Assembly: GCA_030015575.1 (NCBI GenBank)
Contig: CM057337.1
Coordinates: forward strand, 294,028,044 to 294,092,043
DNA length: 64,000 nt
Direction: 5' to 3'
DNA from: Agapanthus africanus
Lineage: Eukaryota; Streptophyta; Magnoliopsida; Asparagales; Amaryllidaceae
Under the pieces are notes generated by a model that was not told the DNA's origin, did not search any database, and worked only from the letters and a program-made list of their open reading frames with translations. Shown here piece by piece: positions 47,091-57,586 of the stretch. The first letter of the stretch is position 1; each line of letters opens with the position of its first letter. The position numbers and the translations under genes are program-made.

Positions 47091-47618
47091 GGAACACACT
47101 CGAGGCGAAGTGACAGTGTCATGTCAGCGGACTAAGCTGTACTCATGTCACCTGGGAACTGATAACTGACGATAGGTATAATACCAACCGGTCAGTTCCC
47201 GACGAGTCCTGTCCAGTGTACTCGTAACCTAACGAGCACCCGCATACTATCTCTAGTACGGCGTACTGATGGTTGTGTGACAGACCATCTCGTACTATGG
47301 GATGAGAAGCGCATACGCTAGTCTACTCCGGAGTATCGATGCCCTGTCTCGATAGTCCTGCGACTAGGGACCTGCATAAGGATGTGCTTATAGATTACCC
47401 AGCCCCTACGAGTGTGACTGCCATCACAACGCTGGTAATCAAGCAAAGATCCTAAGGGCTCTACTAATATGTATAAGCGATATGCTAAAAGAAACACATG
47501 CACATATTAAAGTAGAAACAAACCAAGTAGCATACTACCATTCATATCCTAAGCTTCCATTAAATAATATACATACTAGTATGATACAGTAATGGACTCT
47601 AGGGCATATACACTAACA
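47091..47618 (-). repeat. C3 5' LTR, second piece
   Basis: Resumes C3 after C4 and is collinear with about 28660-29213. It is followed by the second accct. Confidence 0.92.
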
Positions 47619-49405
47619 ACCCTAACCCTAGAATCATTATTATAAAATCCGACGAAACTATATGCAAACTACTTTACAATTAAGTGAGTAGAGATTACAA
47701 CCTTTGTAATCCGTTCCATCACTTCATTAGCTCCATGTTGTGGCCCTTTCGTTGTGATCAAAGAACTCCCGATCTTTTGAGAAGCTCCACAAGATGTATG
47801 ATGCATCCTTGCTTGTAGTCTTCGAAATCCAAGATGATCTATTTCGAGGTAGCACGGACTCAAGCTATCACTTCACTAATGTGGAACTAGTGAAGCTAAC
47901 ACCCCAATCTAAATGGCTAGTATAGAAGAGGATGATGATGTAGGAAATGGGCTCTCTTTAGTATTCTTTTTCTCACTTTATTTCATCACATGGAAAAAAG
48001 CTAGCAAGCTTTTTTGAGGAAGAAGAAGATTAAGAGATGAAAATGAATAAAACTTGTGTGGTTAGAATGCAACCATGGTAAGTTATGTCATCCTTAACTC
48101 ATGCAGAGAATAAACCGTGGCTAAGTGATTAGGGTTAGGTCAATAAATATCTTAGGTTAAAACAAAACACTTGGACATAGTCAATGGTTCTACAAGCTTC
48201 ATGAAAGCTCAACCATGACTAATTCCAAGATATTTGAATTAACAAAAATAATTAAAAACCTAACCCTAATTACAAGTATGGTATGATTCTCATACATCCA
48301 AGTTTTCATGTGTAACCAAGCATGTCACAATTATATATCACATATATAATTTTGTGAACAACAGAAAATAATACAATTAACATATATCACATATATATAT
48401 CAATGTATCATCAAGTGTGAAAAAGTAATTCTTAAGTAAGCTAATATTAGTTAATGTAATTTAATATATCAAATATATAATTCTACATTAAATTATTAAA
48501 TCAACACTTGATTTAATAATCCGACTAATATAATATGTATCATTTTATCGAATCAAGACTTGATCCGATAACCCGGCTATATCACATATAACCGGCCGAT
48601 ATCACATTTCGCAAGAATAGAATATGGTATCACATAACGTATTAATCTCGGTTCCGCACATATCACGTATGTGCTCCTACTCCGTTTCTCATTAGCTTGG
48701 AAATCTCTGTCTAAGACTCTAAAGTATAGTCAATACGCCGGTAGTAGGTGATGATCATATCAAACATCCACAAGCTGCAAGCGGTTAGCTAAACGTAACA
48801 TCCACCCGGGTATTGAGCGATCAGAAGATCAACAAGCAAGCCTGCTCACACTCCTGTGAATCCAATCAGTAACACTACCGTATAGTCCGGTCTCTTCGTC
48901 TGATATGTCGCATATCAAGTCTAGGGGCGGTAAACGTCAGACCCCAGCAACCGATAAGTCGTGTCGATGTGAGGCTCATAATGGGTAGAGAAACTACTGA
49001 TAACACTTACCAGTAGATCTCCATATCAGCCCTGGCCAGGGACATCCAGTTATAGCCAATCGATCACAGCGCAACATCAACCCCCAATACCGAGAGAGAC
49101 GAAACCCCTCCTATCGCTCATTGCCTCCATGTGATTCGGGACTGTACCCAAAAGCCACCAATTTGCACGTTCGCATGAATGTGGTAAGGTGGAAATCAAA
49201 GCACAGTGGGAATCATACAAGACATTATGACGATCTCGGGTCTACAGACTAACCTGTACGAGTGTCACCAAAGAACTGGTATCTGACAATAGGTATAATA
49301 CCATCTAGGAGTTCCCGGCGAGTCCGTTCAGTGTACCCAGTCTCCACTGAGCACCCGTATACCATCTTTGATGTCAAACACCAATGGATGCGGGATCATC
49401 CATCG
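47619..49405 (-). repeat. C2 5' LTR, second piece
   Basis: Resumes C2 after C3, collinear with about 18815-20600 of the 3' LTR, including the stem-loop (47871-47895) and CCCTGGCCAGGG (49030-49041). It is cut at 49405 by C5 (left flank catcg). Confidence 0.9.
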
Positions 49406-51091
49406 TGTAAGTCCATGTCACGCACCCCAAGAACTTGCGGGGAGGCGGAATATATGAAAAATGATTATCAAAGCTTCGTAACACGGGCTTGAGCGCATGA
49501 ATCGTTTCTAAACCGTTACTAGCTAACTACTCGGATTCGAAGTTATACCTCACGTTACTTATCCTTCGGGTCTTCATCGCTGTCCTCCACTCCTCATAGG
49601 CTCCTTGGAACATCGACACCTCAACGGCCTCCTCGAGTCAAAGACGATCCACCCGAGAGCTCCTACTCCAAGCTTGATCTCTAACTTGAGATAACTAGGT
49701 TGCTTAAAGTGCTAATCTAAGCTACCTAGGGGATATATAGTGAGATTATGGATCAATTAGTCTAGCTAACCCTTGATCTCAACACATGAGAGGTTAGGGT
49801 TAGGGTTTCAAGAATGAGAGAGCTTGAGGAGAGAGAAGGTGATTATAAGAATGATATTGAATAATGAGCTAATTTGAATATAACAACCATAAAAATTTAT
49901 CAAATAAATAATTTAAATGATTAATCATCATGGTTGATGCATTCACCTTGTGTGATTCATCATACGAGTCATTAGCTAATAAATGCTTCATTTAACTCCA
50001 TGGATGAATCACACAAATGAGTCATTAAGCAATAAATGCTTATGCCACCTTAACCCCCAAGTCACCATGCTTCTAGAAGCTTCCCGGAAAATTACGAGAA
50101 CACCCCTCTAATCGGTGAAAACACGGAAAAACATTAGACTGTATAAATCCAATGACCCGATACTAGAATCTGGCTTAAACCAACGCCGGCTAGTAAAAAT
50201 TGTCCGAACATCGTACGTGCGTTTAAACGTGTATGCGTCCGAACCCTTGTCGTAAAACCATACGACCTCTATATCGTTTCGCCTGGAGCAGGGAAACTCT
50301 CTGTGTGGGACTCTGAAGACTCGACACTATGCTGGAAGTGGGTTTAACCATAGACCGCAAGCGGCACTAGCTGTACGTAACGGTCCCCAGGTAGATGTCG
50401 ATAAGAAGGCCGATGAGGAAACCCATTCGAACTCCTACTGAGCCTGTCCGTGACAATATCCGTGCAGTCCGGTCTGTTCATCTAAGAGTATCGCATGTAT
50501 GGTCTAGGGAGGTGGTAAACGTCAGACCCTTAAAAACCGTACAAGTTGTGCCGGTATGGCTCAAAACCATTCGAGAATCTACAGATCAGTCCATCAGTAA
50601 TTCTTTATCAGCCCTGGCCAGGGACTTATGTTAATGACCAACCAATCATAGTGCGATATCAACTCCCTATACCGGGAGAGATGAATCCCTAACAGTCGCT
50701 CACTGCCTCCATGTGGCTCGGGACTGTACCCAACTAAAACCTGTTTGCACGACTCCTTTGAGCCGTGGTAGGGTAGTAATCAAAGCACAGTGGGAACTCA
50801 CATGAGACAAATGACGAACTTAAGTCAACAGACTACCTGCACACATGTCACCTCAGAACTGATATCCGACGTTAGGTATAATACCATCCAGTCAGTTCTC
50901 CTGCGAGTCCTGTCAGGTCTACCCATAACCCAACGAGCACCTGTATACTATTTCTAGTACGACGTACTGATGGCTGTGGGACAGACCATCTCCCCTGCTG
51001 GGATGAGAAGCGTATACACTAGTCTACTCCGAAGTATCGATGCCCTATCTCGATAATCCTTCGACTAGGGACAAGAATAGGATGTTGCTTA
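49406..51091 (-). repeat. C5: copia LTR, interrupted by C6
   Basis: Starts TGTAAGTCC and follows the C3/C4 LTR order but is distinct from both. It has stem-loops at 49695-49729 and 49766-49797 and the palindrome at 50612-50623. It stops inside the LTR where C6 begins (flank gctta, 51087-51091); the rest lies beyond the window. It may be the 3' LTR of a full element or a solo LTR. No coding part is visible. Confidence 0.85.
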
Positions 51092-53317
51092 TGAAAGGTT
51101 CCTAGGCACCCTAGTGGGTTCTCACAAGGCATCGAACATGCCAAATTAAAATTTTTAGTGCCGAGAAACCCTAGACTACGGATCTTAGACTAGATGTTTA
51201 GGCGAAATAGAAAACTAGTTAACAGTTAACTACTAGGATACGGAAATTACAACCTTTGTAGATCCGGATATCCACCTCCACGGCTCCGCAACGTCATGTC
51301 CTTGCTGTCCATCATGAATCCTCGACTCGATCATCGGCTTCATCGGGAAAGCAAGCGGAATAGGTCGTCGGCTTTGTGTCAAAGACGATCTACGTCGAGG
51401 TTGCACAAACTCAAGCTCCGACTTCACAAACTTGTGAAACTTGTGAAGTAAACACCCAAAACAACTTGGCAAGAGGTAGAGGGTGAAGAAATAGGAGGTG
51501 GGTTCACTTTAGATTTGGATTTAACTCACTAGATCTCAACTTGCCATTTTTGTAGCAAGCTTGAAGAAGAAGAAGAAGATGAGCTCAAGAAGAGATTATG
51601 ATAAGTCTTCTTATAAAAATAAATATAAATCAAATACTTATCATAACTTGAACTAGGGTTAAGTGTAGAGAATTAACCATGGTCACTTTGATGGGTTAGG
51701 GTTAAGCATGAAGATAAGGATGGTTAGCAAAGTCAAAGCTTCATGAAGCTTCAATATAAAACAAACTTAGCCACCATTCTTATCATAACTAATTTCAAAT
51801 AAATAAATAAATAAATAAATAAATAAATGAAAATGCAAAACCCTAATTATCATATTAACCATGGATTAATTTTATACACTTAACTAAATGTTCAAGTATC
51901 ATCAAACATGATACAAAAAAAAGTGCACGAAAGTATATCACATATACAATGTGCAATCGAAGTGAGAAAAATCCGTTTAAAGTGAACCAATACTAGTTAA
52001 TGCAAAGTAATATATCAAATATATAATTATACATTAAATCATTAAATCAACACTTGATTCAATGATCCGGTTATATCGCATACAACCGACTAGTATGTAA
52101 TGTATCGATTTATCGAATCAATGATTCGATAACTAGGTCATATTGAATATAACCAATCGAAACATATATCGCGAGAATGAAGTGCGGTATCACATACACG
52201 CATTATTCTCGGTCCTGCACATATCTCATATGCGCTCCTATTTCGTTTCGCTTGAGCCAGGAAACCTCTGTGTAGGACTCTAAAGACTCGTCAATACGCC
52301 GGTAGCAGATGATGATCATATCAAGCACCCACAAGCCGCAAGCGGTCTGCTAAACGTAACGGCCACCCGGGTATTGAGCGATCAGAAGATCGACGAGCTA
52401 GCCCGCTCACACTCCTGCGAATCCGACCAGTAACACTTACCATACAGTCAAGTCTCTTCGTCTGATACGTCGCATATCAAGTCTAGGGGTGGTATACGTC
52501 AGACCCCAATAACCCGATAAGTCGTGCTGATGTGAGGCTCGTAACGGGTCGAGAAACTACTGGTAACACTTACCAGCAAATCTCTGATCAGCCCTGGCCA
52601 GGGACTTACCTGTTACGGCCAATCGAGCACAGCGCAACATCAACTCCCAATACCGGGAGAGACGAAACCCCTCCTATCGCTCATTGCCTCCATGTGACTC
52701 GGGACTGTACCCAAAGACCACCGTTTTGGACGCCCTCATGGACGTGGTAAGGTGGAGATCAAAGCACAGTGGGAATCACACAAGACTCTATGACGATCTC
52801 GGGTCTACAAACTAACCTGTACAAGTGTCACCTGAGAACTGCCATCTGACGTGAGGTATAATACCATCTGGGAGTTCTCGGCGAGTCCGTCCAGTGTACC
52901 CAGTGACCACTGAGCACCCATACACCATCTCTGATGTCAAACACCAATGGATATGGGATCATCCATCGCCCATCACATGGGTCGAGAAGCGTATACGCTA
53001 GTCTACTCTGGTATATCGATGCCCCGTCTCGATACACCCACGACTAGGGACCTTGAAGGATGTACTTATGGACTACCATGTCCCCACTAGTATGATCTGC
53101 ATCATAGTCCAGGTAGTCAAGTACAAATCCTAAGGGCTTTACCAACATGTAACTGTAAGACAGTATAAAGAGACTAGTGTACATGTTAAGATAAATAGCA
53201 ACCAGATAGCATACTATCATGTCGAGCAAGAAAGTCATCTCTATATATGTCCAAGCATCCAATATAATATACATAATCTGTACAATACTGGCCTCTAGGG
53301 CATACATACAACTAACA
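51092..53317 (-). repeat. C6 3' LTR (2226 bp)
   Basis: Begins TGAAAGGTTCC and ends ACTAACA in plus orientation. It contains the stem-loop 51422-51448, an (AAAT)n tract near 51800-51829 that is shorter in the other copy, and CCCTGGCCAGGG at 52592-52603. Confidence 0.93.
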
Positions 53318-53328
53318 ATCTCCCACTT
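53318..53328 (-). other. C6 polypurine tract
   Basis: The minus strand reads AAGTGGGAGAT adjoining the 3' LTR. Confidence 0.9.
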
Positions 53329-53331
53329 GCA

Positions 53332-56300
53332 CTAGGGCCAGCTGCTGTAGTATCTCATACCGAGCATCCCGAAGAGTCTCTCAAACTGTATCTGGGGAAT
53401 GGCCTTCGTGAGTGGATCCGCCGTGTTGTTCTTCGTGTCAACTCTCCTGACCTCGATCTCCCGGCGATCAACTATCTCCCGGATCAGGTGATACCGCCTC
53501 AGAATATGCCTGGACCGCTGATGGGACCTGGGTTCCTTGGCCAAAGCCACCGCTCCATTGTTATCGCAATACAAAGGTATTGGACGCTCAATGGATGGAA
53601 CCACTCCAAGTTCAGTAATGAACTTCTTGATCCAGACAGCTTCTTTAGCAGCATCGTTGGCAGCGATGTATTCAGCCTCCATCGTCGAGTCTGCCACGGT
53701 TTCCTGCTTGGAACTCTTCCAGCTAACCGCCCCTCCGTAAATGGTAAAGACAAAGCCCGACTGCGACTTAGAGTCGTCCTTATCACTCTGGAAGCTTGAA
53801 TCGGTAAAGGACTCCACTTGGAGTTCTCCGTTACCATACACCAAGAACATATCTCTAGTCCTTCGTAAGTACTTGAGAATGCTCTTCACAGCTGTCCAGT
53901 GACTCTCTCCAGGATCAGCTTGATACCTGCTCACTACACTTAGTGAGTATGCTACATCGGGTCTGGTACATAGCATCGCATACATGATAGAGCCTACTGC
54001 CGAAGCATAGGGTATCCCTTGCATGCGAGCTCTCTCCAAATCAGTCTTGGGAGACATCTCTTTGGAGAGAGTGACTCCAGAGATCGTGGGCATGTTCCCA
54101 CGCTTGGACTCTTCCATACTAAACCTCTTTAGTATGGTGTCAATGTACCTGGATTGGGACAATCCCAAAATCCGTTTGGATCTATCTCTATAGATCCTGA
54201 TTCCCAATATGCAGGAGGCATCACCAAGATCTTTCATTGAGAATCTTTGTGATAAGAAGAGCTTGACCGATTGCAGCATAGGAATATCATTTCCTATCAA
54301 GAGTATGTCGTCCACGTACAATACGAGGAAGACAACCTTACTCTCTGCTACCTTCTTGTAGATACAAGGTTCATCTGGATTTTTGACGAAATCAAACTCT
54401 TTGATAACGACGTCAAAGCAGATGTTCCAACTCCGCGATGCTTGCTTTAATCCATAAATGGATTTAAGCAGCTTGCACACCTTCCCGCTGCTCCCACTGT
54501 CTACGAAGCCCTCTGGCTGAATCATGTACACGCACTCTTCTAAATCACCATTTAGAAAGGCGGTCTTAACATCCATTTGCCAAATTTTGTAGTCATGAAA
54601 GGCAGCAATGGCAAGCATGATTCGGATGGATTTAAGCATAGCCACTGGAGAAAAGGTCTCGTCATAGTCCACACCTGGTCTTTGACGAAAACCCTTTGCT
54701 ACAAGTCTAGCTTTGAAAGTCTCCACTTTCCCATCTACACCAAGTTTCTTCTTGAAGATCCACTTGCTCCCAATGGGTTTTACCCCTTCAGGAGCAACTT
54801 CCAAAGTCCATACTTTGTTGGTGTACATGGATTCCATCTCGGACCGCATAGCATCCAGCCATTTCACTGAGTCCCTACTCGTGATGGCCTGCTCGAAGCT
54901 AGTTGGGTCATCATCCTCCATGATGCAATCCTCGCTCCCACCATCCATGAGAAAACCGTAGTATCTCTCAGGTTGGCGAGGAACCCTACTAGATCGGCGG
55001 AGTGGCTGGGGTTCATCGGGAACTATGGAATCCTCTGGTTCCACCAGATCTTCTGTTGTAGCTTGTGCAGCTGGAACCTCTTCCAGTTCTACCTCATGAC
55101 CACTAATCTCTTTTTCAAGAAATTCTTTTTCTAAAAAGGTGGCATGCCGAGAAACAAACACTCTTTGTTCCTCAGGGTGGTAGAAGATATACCCTCGCGA
55201 ATGTTTGGGATATCCAATAAACTTACACAGAATGGACCTTGCCGCGAGTTTGTCCGGATTTTGCGTTTTTACATAGGCCGGACAACCCCATATCTTAACA
55301 TAATTAAGATATGGTCTCTTTCCTTTCCATATCTCATATGGAGTGGTCGGCACGGTTTTGGTGGGAACCATATTCAATAGGTCTGCAGCTGTTTCCAGTG
55401 CATATCCCCAGAAGGAAATAGGTAACTCAGCTGTGCTCATCATAGAGTGCACCATATCTAATAGGGTGCGGTTCCTCCGTTCTGATACACCGTTGTGCTG
55501 TGGTGTATAAGGAGGAGTCAGCTGAGAGAGAATCCCATTCTCTTTTAGGAAGTCCAGGAATTCATTGCTTAAGTATTCTCCTCCTCGATCAGATCGTAGG
55601 ATTTTAATACTTTTTCCGGTTTGGTTCTCAACTTCTTGCTTATATTCCCTAAATTTCTCAAAAGCTTCTGATTTGTGTTTCATCAGGAACACATACCCGA
55701 ACCTAGAGAGATCGTCAGTGAATGTAATGAAGTATGAAGAACCATCACTGGCATGTGTAGACATGGGACCGCATACATCACTATGTATCAGTCCTAAGAG
55801 TTCGGTAACTCTTTCTCCGTGTCCCGTAAACGGAGTCTTGGTCATCTTGCCTTTGAGACATGACTGGCAAGTGTCATAGGATGAAAATTCAAACGGATTT
55901 AAATATCCATCCTTATGCAACTTAGCTAGTCGTGTCGCATTGATGTGACCCAGTCTACAATGCCACAAGAAGGATTCGTTGAGTTCAGAACTCTTCCTCT
56001 TGTGTGTGTTTGTTATGCTCAGAACTGTTGATTGGTTTAGAACATAAAAGCCATTGCACAACGTGCCTGATCCAACCAACTTTTGGTTATGGAAAATGTT
56101 CATAACATTGTCCTGTAATACAAAATTATATCCCTCTTTACTTAATAAAGAAACCGATATAATGTTGCATATCAGGTTCGGCATGTAATAGCATTCGTTC
56201 AGAACCAATGTATTACCAGTTGGTAATACAAGGTGATATTCCCCGACAGTCTTAGCTGCAACAATTGCACCATTTCCAACTCTAATGTCTTTATCACCTT

Positions 56301-56577
56301 CTCCAAGTTCTCTACCTTTCTTAAGCCCATGTAACTGATTACATATGTGGGATCCTGACCCGGTATCCAATACCCAGGACGTAGAGCAAATGGAGAAACA
56401 GTTTTCAGTAACGAACACACCCGAAGAAAATGCATCAACATGTACTTTCTTCATTCGGGTGGCATGGGAATCCTGGTATTCCCCTATATCCTGTTCAGTC
56501 CTATAACTCTTATAAGAATGAACGGAACCAACGTTCCCCAGCACAGTATAACATGCGGGTTCGGTCAATACATCCAT
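53332..56577 (-). CDS. C6 Pol polyprotein (protease-integrase-RT-RNase H), no gag
   Basis: An open frame ending beside the polypurine tract. The first in-frame ATG (56577, MDVLTEPACYT) gives 1081 residues; the frame is open a little further upstream without ATG. The first 55 residues match nothing I recognise. Then come HVDAFSSGVFVTENC, which aligns with the segment after the gag knuckle in C4, protease DTG (about 71), integrase zinc region (about 206), PQHNGVSERRNRT, the linker, RT with YVDD (about 755) and RNase H (ADSTMEAEYIAANDAAKEAV). It is roughly 235 residues shorter than C4, all of it at the N-terminus. C2 has the same make-up. BARE2 of barley is a known copia lineage that does not make its own Gag. 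Confidence 0.9.
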   Translation of the reverse strand: MDVLTEPACYTVLGNVGSVHSYKSYRTEQDIGEYQDSHATRMKKVHVDAFSSGVFVTENCFSICSTSWVLDTGSGSHICNQLHGLKKGRELGEGDKDIRVGNGAIVAAKTVGEYHLVLPTGNTLVLNECYYMPNLICNIISVSLLSKEGYNFVLQDNVMNIFHNQKLVGSGTLCNGFYVLNQSTVLSITNTHKRKSSELNESFLWHCRLGHINATRLAKLHKDGYLNPFEFSSYDTCQSCLKGKMTKTPFTGHGERVTELLGLIHSDVCGPMSTHASDGSSYFITFTDDLSRFGYVFLMKHKSEAFEKFREYKQEVENQTGKSIKILRSDRGGEYLSNEFLDFLKENGILSQLTPPYTPQHNGVSERRNRTLLDMVHSMMSTAELPISFWGYALETAADLLNMVPTKTVPTTPYEIWKGKRPYLNYVKIWGCPAYVKTQNPDKLAARSILCKFIGYPKHSRGYIFYHPEEQRVFVSRHATFLEKEFLEKEISGHEVELEEVPAAQATTEDLVEPEDSIVPDEPQPLRRSSRVPRQPERYYGFLMDGGSEDCIMEDDDPTSFEQAITSRDSVKWLDAMRSEMESMYTNKVWTLEVAPEGVKPIGSKWIFKKKLGVDGKVETFKARLVAKGFRQRPGVDYDETFSPVAMLKSIRIMLAIAAFHDYKIWQMDVKTAFLNGDLEECVYMIQPEGFVDSGSSGKVCKLLKSIYGLKQASRSWNICFDVVIKEFDFVKNPDEPCIYKKVAESKVVFLVLYVDDILLIGNDIPMLQSVKLFLSQRFSMKDLGDASCILGIRIYRDRSKRILGLSQSRYIDTILKRFSMEESKRGNMPTISGVTLSKEMSPKTDLERARMQGIPYASAVGSIMYAMLCTRPDVAYSLSVVSRYQADPGESHWTAVKSILKYLRRTRDMFLVYGNGELQVESFTDSSFQSDKDDSKSQSGFVFTIYGGAVSWKSSKQETVADSTMEAEYIAANDAAKEAVWIKKFITELGVVPSIERPIPLYCDNNGAVALAKEPRSHQRSRHILRRYHLIREIVDRREIEVRRVDTKNNTADPLTKAIPQIQFERLFGMLGMRYYSSWP

Positions 56578-57055
56578 ATTATTATCTTGATTAAGGCATG
56601 AAATGGTCGCTACCTGGAGAGAGAGAGAAGAAAACACTTTAGCGTAAGCTCGTGCAAGATCAGATTGGTTATTATCTTATCTAATCAGGATGGCTCCCAC
56701 TGCTTTTTATCAAATCTTCCTCCAAACCCTAAAAGGAAAGACTAGCCGGGATTAATTACACACTACAAGTTCGCCAATCTTTCAGCCAGGCCAGTGTCGG
56801 TACTTTGAGGGAGGTCCCCCGTGCTTTCGCACGAACCTAATTAATGTAAACCTCGTTTTCCCAGAGGCGTAACCTCGTTAACACCTTTCTAGACACCTAC
56901 TTGATCGGCTAATTGTAATGTGTAAAACTCTCCCAGGAGTAACTCTTACTCGCAGCGGGTATCGGGATCCAACTATCTCATAGAAGGTATGCAATCTCAT
57001 TGCAAATTTCAACACTTGAAATTCCCGATAATATTTTGCCCCTAGCGTCCTATGA

Positions 57056-57253
57056 CCTTGACGCAGGCCAACAAACCATAGTGCGCTAGTCAAGTTCAGC
57101 CCGTCATTTCCTGATTGAATTAAACCCACCTGTACGACCCTTGACGCAGGCCAACAAAGTCGCACGACTACCCTAATCCAATCTGCATCATATGCATAAG
57201 CAGATAAATACTAGTTAGCTACCGCACACTACGCCTTGACGCAGGCCAACAAA
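57056..57253 (-). other. C6 three-hairpin TTGGC-CTGC-GTCAA array
   Basis: Copies at 57056-57075, 57139-57158 and 57234-57253 are identical over 20 bases (sense TTTGTTGGCCTGCGTCAAGG). Outer stems are CTATG/CATAG, GTACGAC/GTCGCAC (one wobble) and CTACG/CGTAG, all different and all pairing. Confidence 0.85.
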
Positions 57254-57404
57254 CGTAGCACGAATACTAACTACTACTCATCTGAAATGACGGAGGGCTA
57301 CGCCAGGTTTTTTCTGAAAACCATGAGCGTAATGAACTTGATATCGTTGTAGAATCAAATGAAGTTTTGAAATGGAGTGATTTTGAGGCTTTTCTAGTTT
57401 TGCT

Positions 57405-57586
57405 AAAGGAGTCACTCCCGGCGAAGGGATCTCGGTCCTTTCCTCGTCGAATGAGGTGCGGGATATATCATATATATCACTGTGCAAAGCAAAAACTCTT
57501 AAAAGCAATCAAAACCAAACCGAGTGTGTAGCATCTGCCAGTTACTGCTAAAGGAGTCACTCCCGGTGAAGGGATCTCGGTCCTTT
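57405..57586 (-). other. C6 paired 37-nt leader hairpins
   Basis: Copies at 57405-57441 and 57550-57586, 145 bases apart, both closed by AAAGGA/TCCTTT with inner TCCC/GGGA and a CCGAGATCCCTTC loop arm. Confidence 0.8.

Larger units (their letters stand above)
27071..47618 (-). mobile_element. C3: broken copia element inserted in the C2 5' LTR
   Basis: LTRs 27071-29213 (2143 bp) and 35070-36665 plus 47091-47618. The target duplication accct is exact (27066-27070 and 47619-47623). The parts are gag, protease, integrase, RT and RNase H, with about half a dozen breaks. Six differences in the first 210 LTR bases indicate about 3% divergence, roughly a million years at a commonly used grass rate of 1.3e-8 per site per year. 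C4 sits in its 5' LTR. Confidence 0.92.
18739..49405 (-). mobile_element. C2: broken copia element, host of C3 and C5
   Basis: Minus-strand element with 3' LTR 18739-20964, polypurine tract, pol remnant, leader, primer site 26974-26986 and a 5' LTR in pieces (26988-27070, 47619-49405, remainder beyond the window). C3 sits in the first junction and C5 in the second. The parts are protease, integrase, RT and RNase H; no gag domain is recognised. The coding part has about five breaks. LTR divergence by eye is several percent, older than C3 as the nesting requires. The left flank is ctcag; the right flank is not in the window. Confidence 0.88.

Noticed and set aside
47619-47640. Telomere-like accctaaccctag
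   Set aside because: Only two units, produced by the accct target duplication of C3 beside native C2 LTR sequence.
51233-51472. 79-codon frame identical to one at 59580-59819
   Set aside because: Both are the same part of the two C6 LTRs. The identity reflects the youth of C6, not a duplicated gene.
51799-51829. (AAAT)n tract as a microsatellite locus of its own
   Set aside because: It is part of the C6 LTR; the other LTR has it in shorter form. It is useful only as a length difference between the two.
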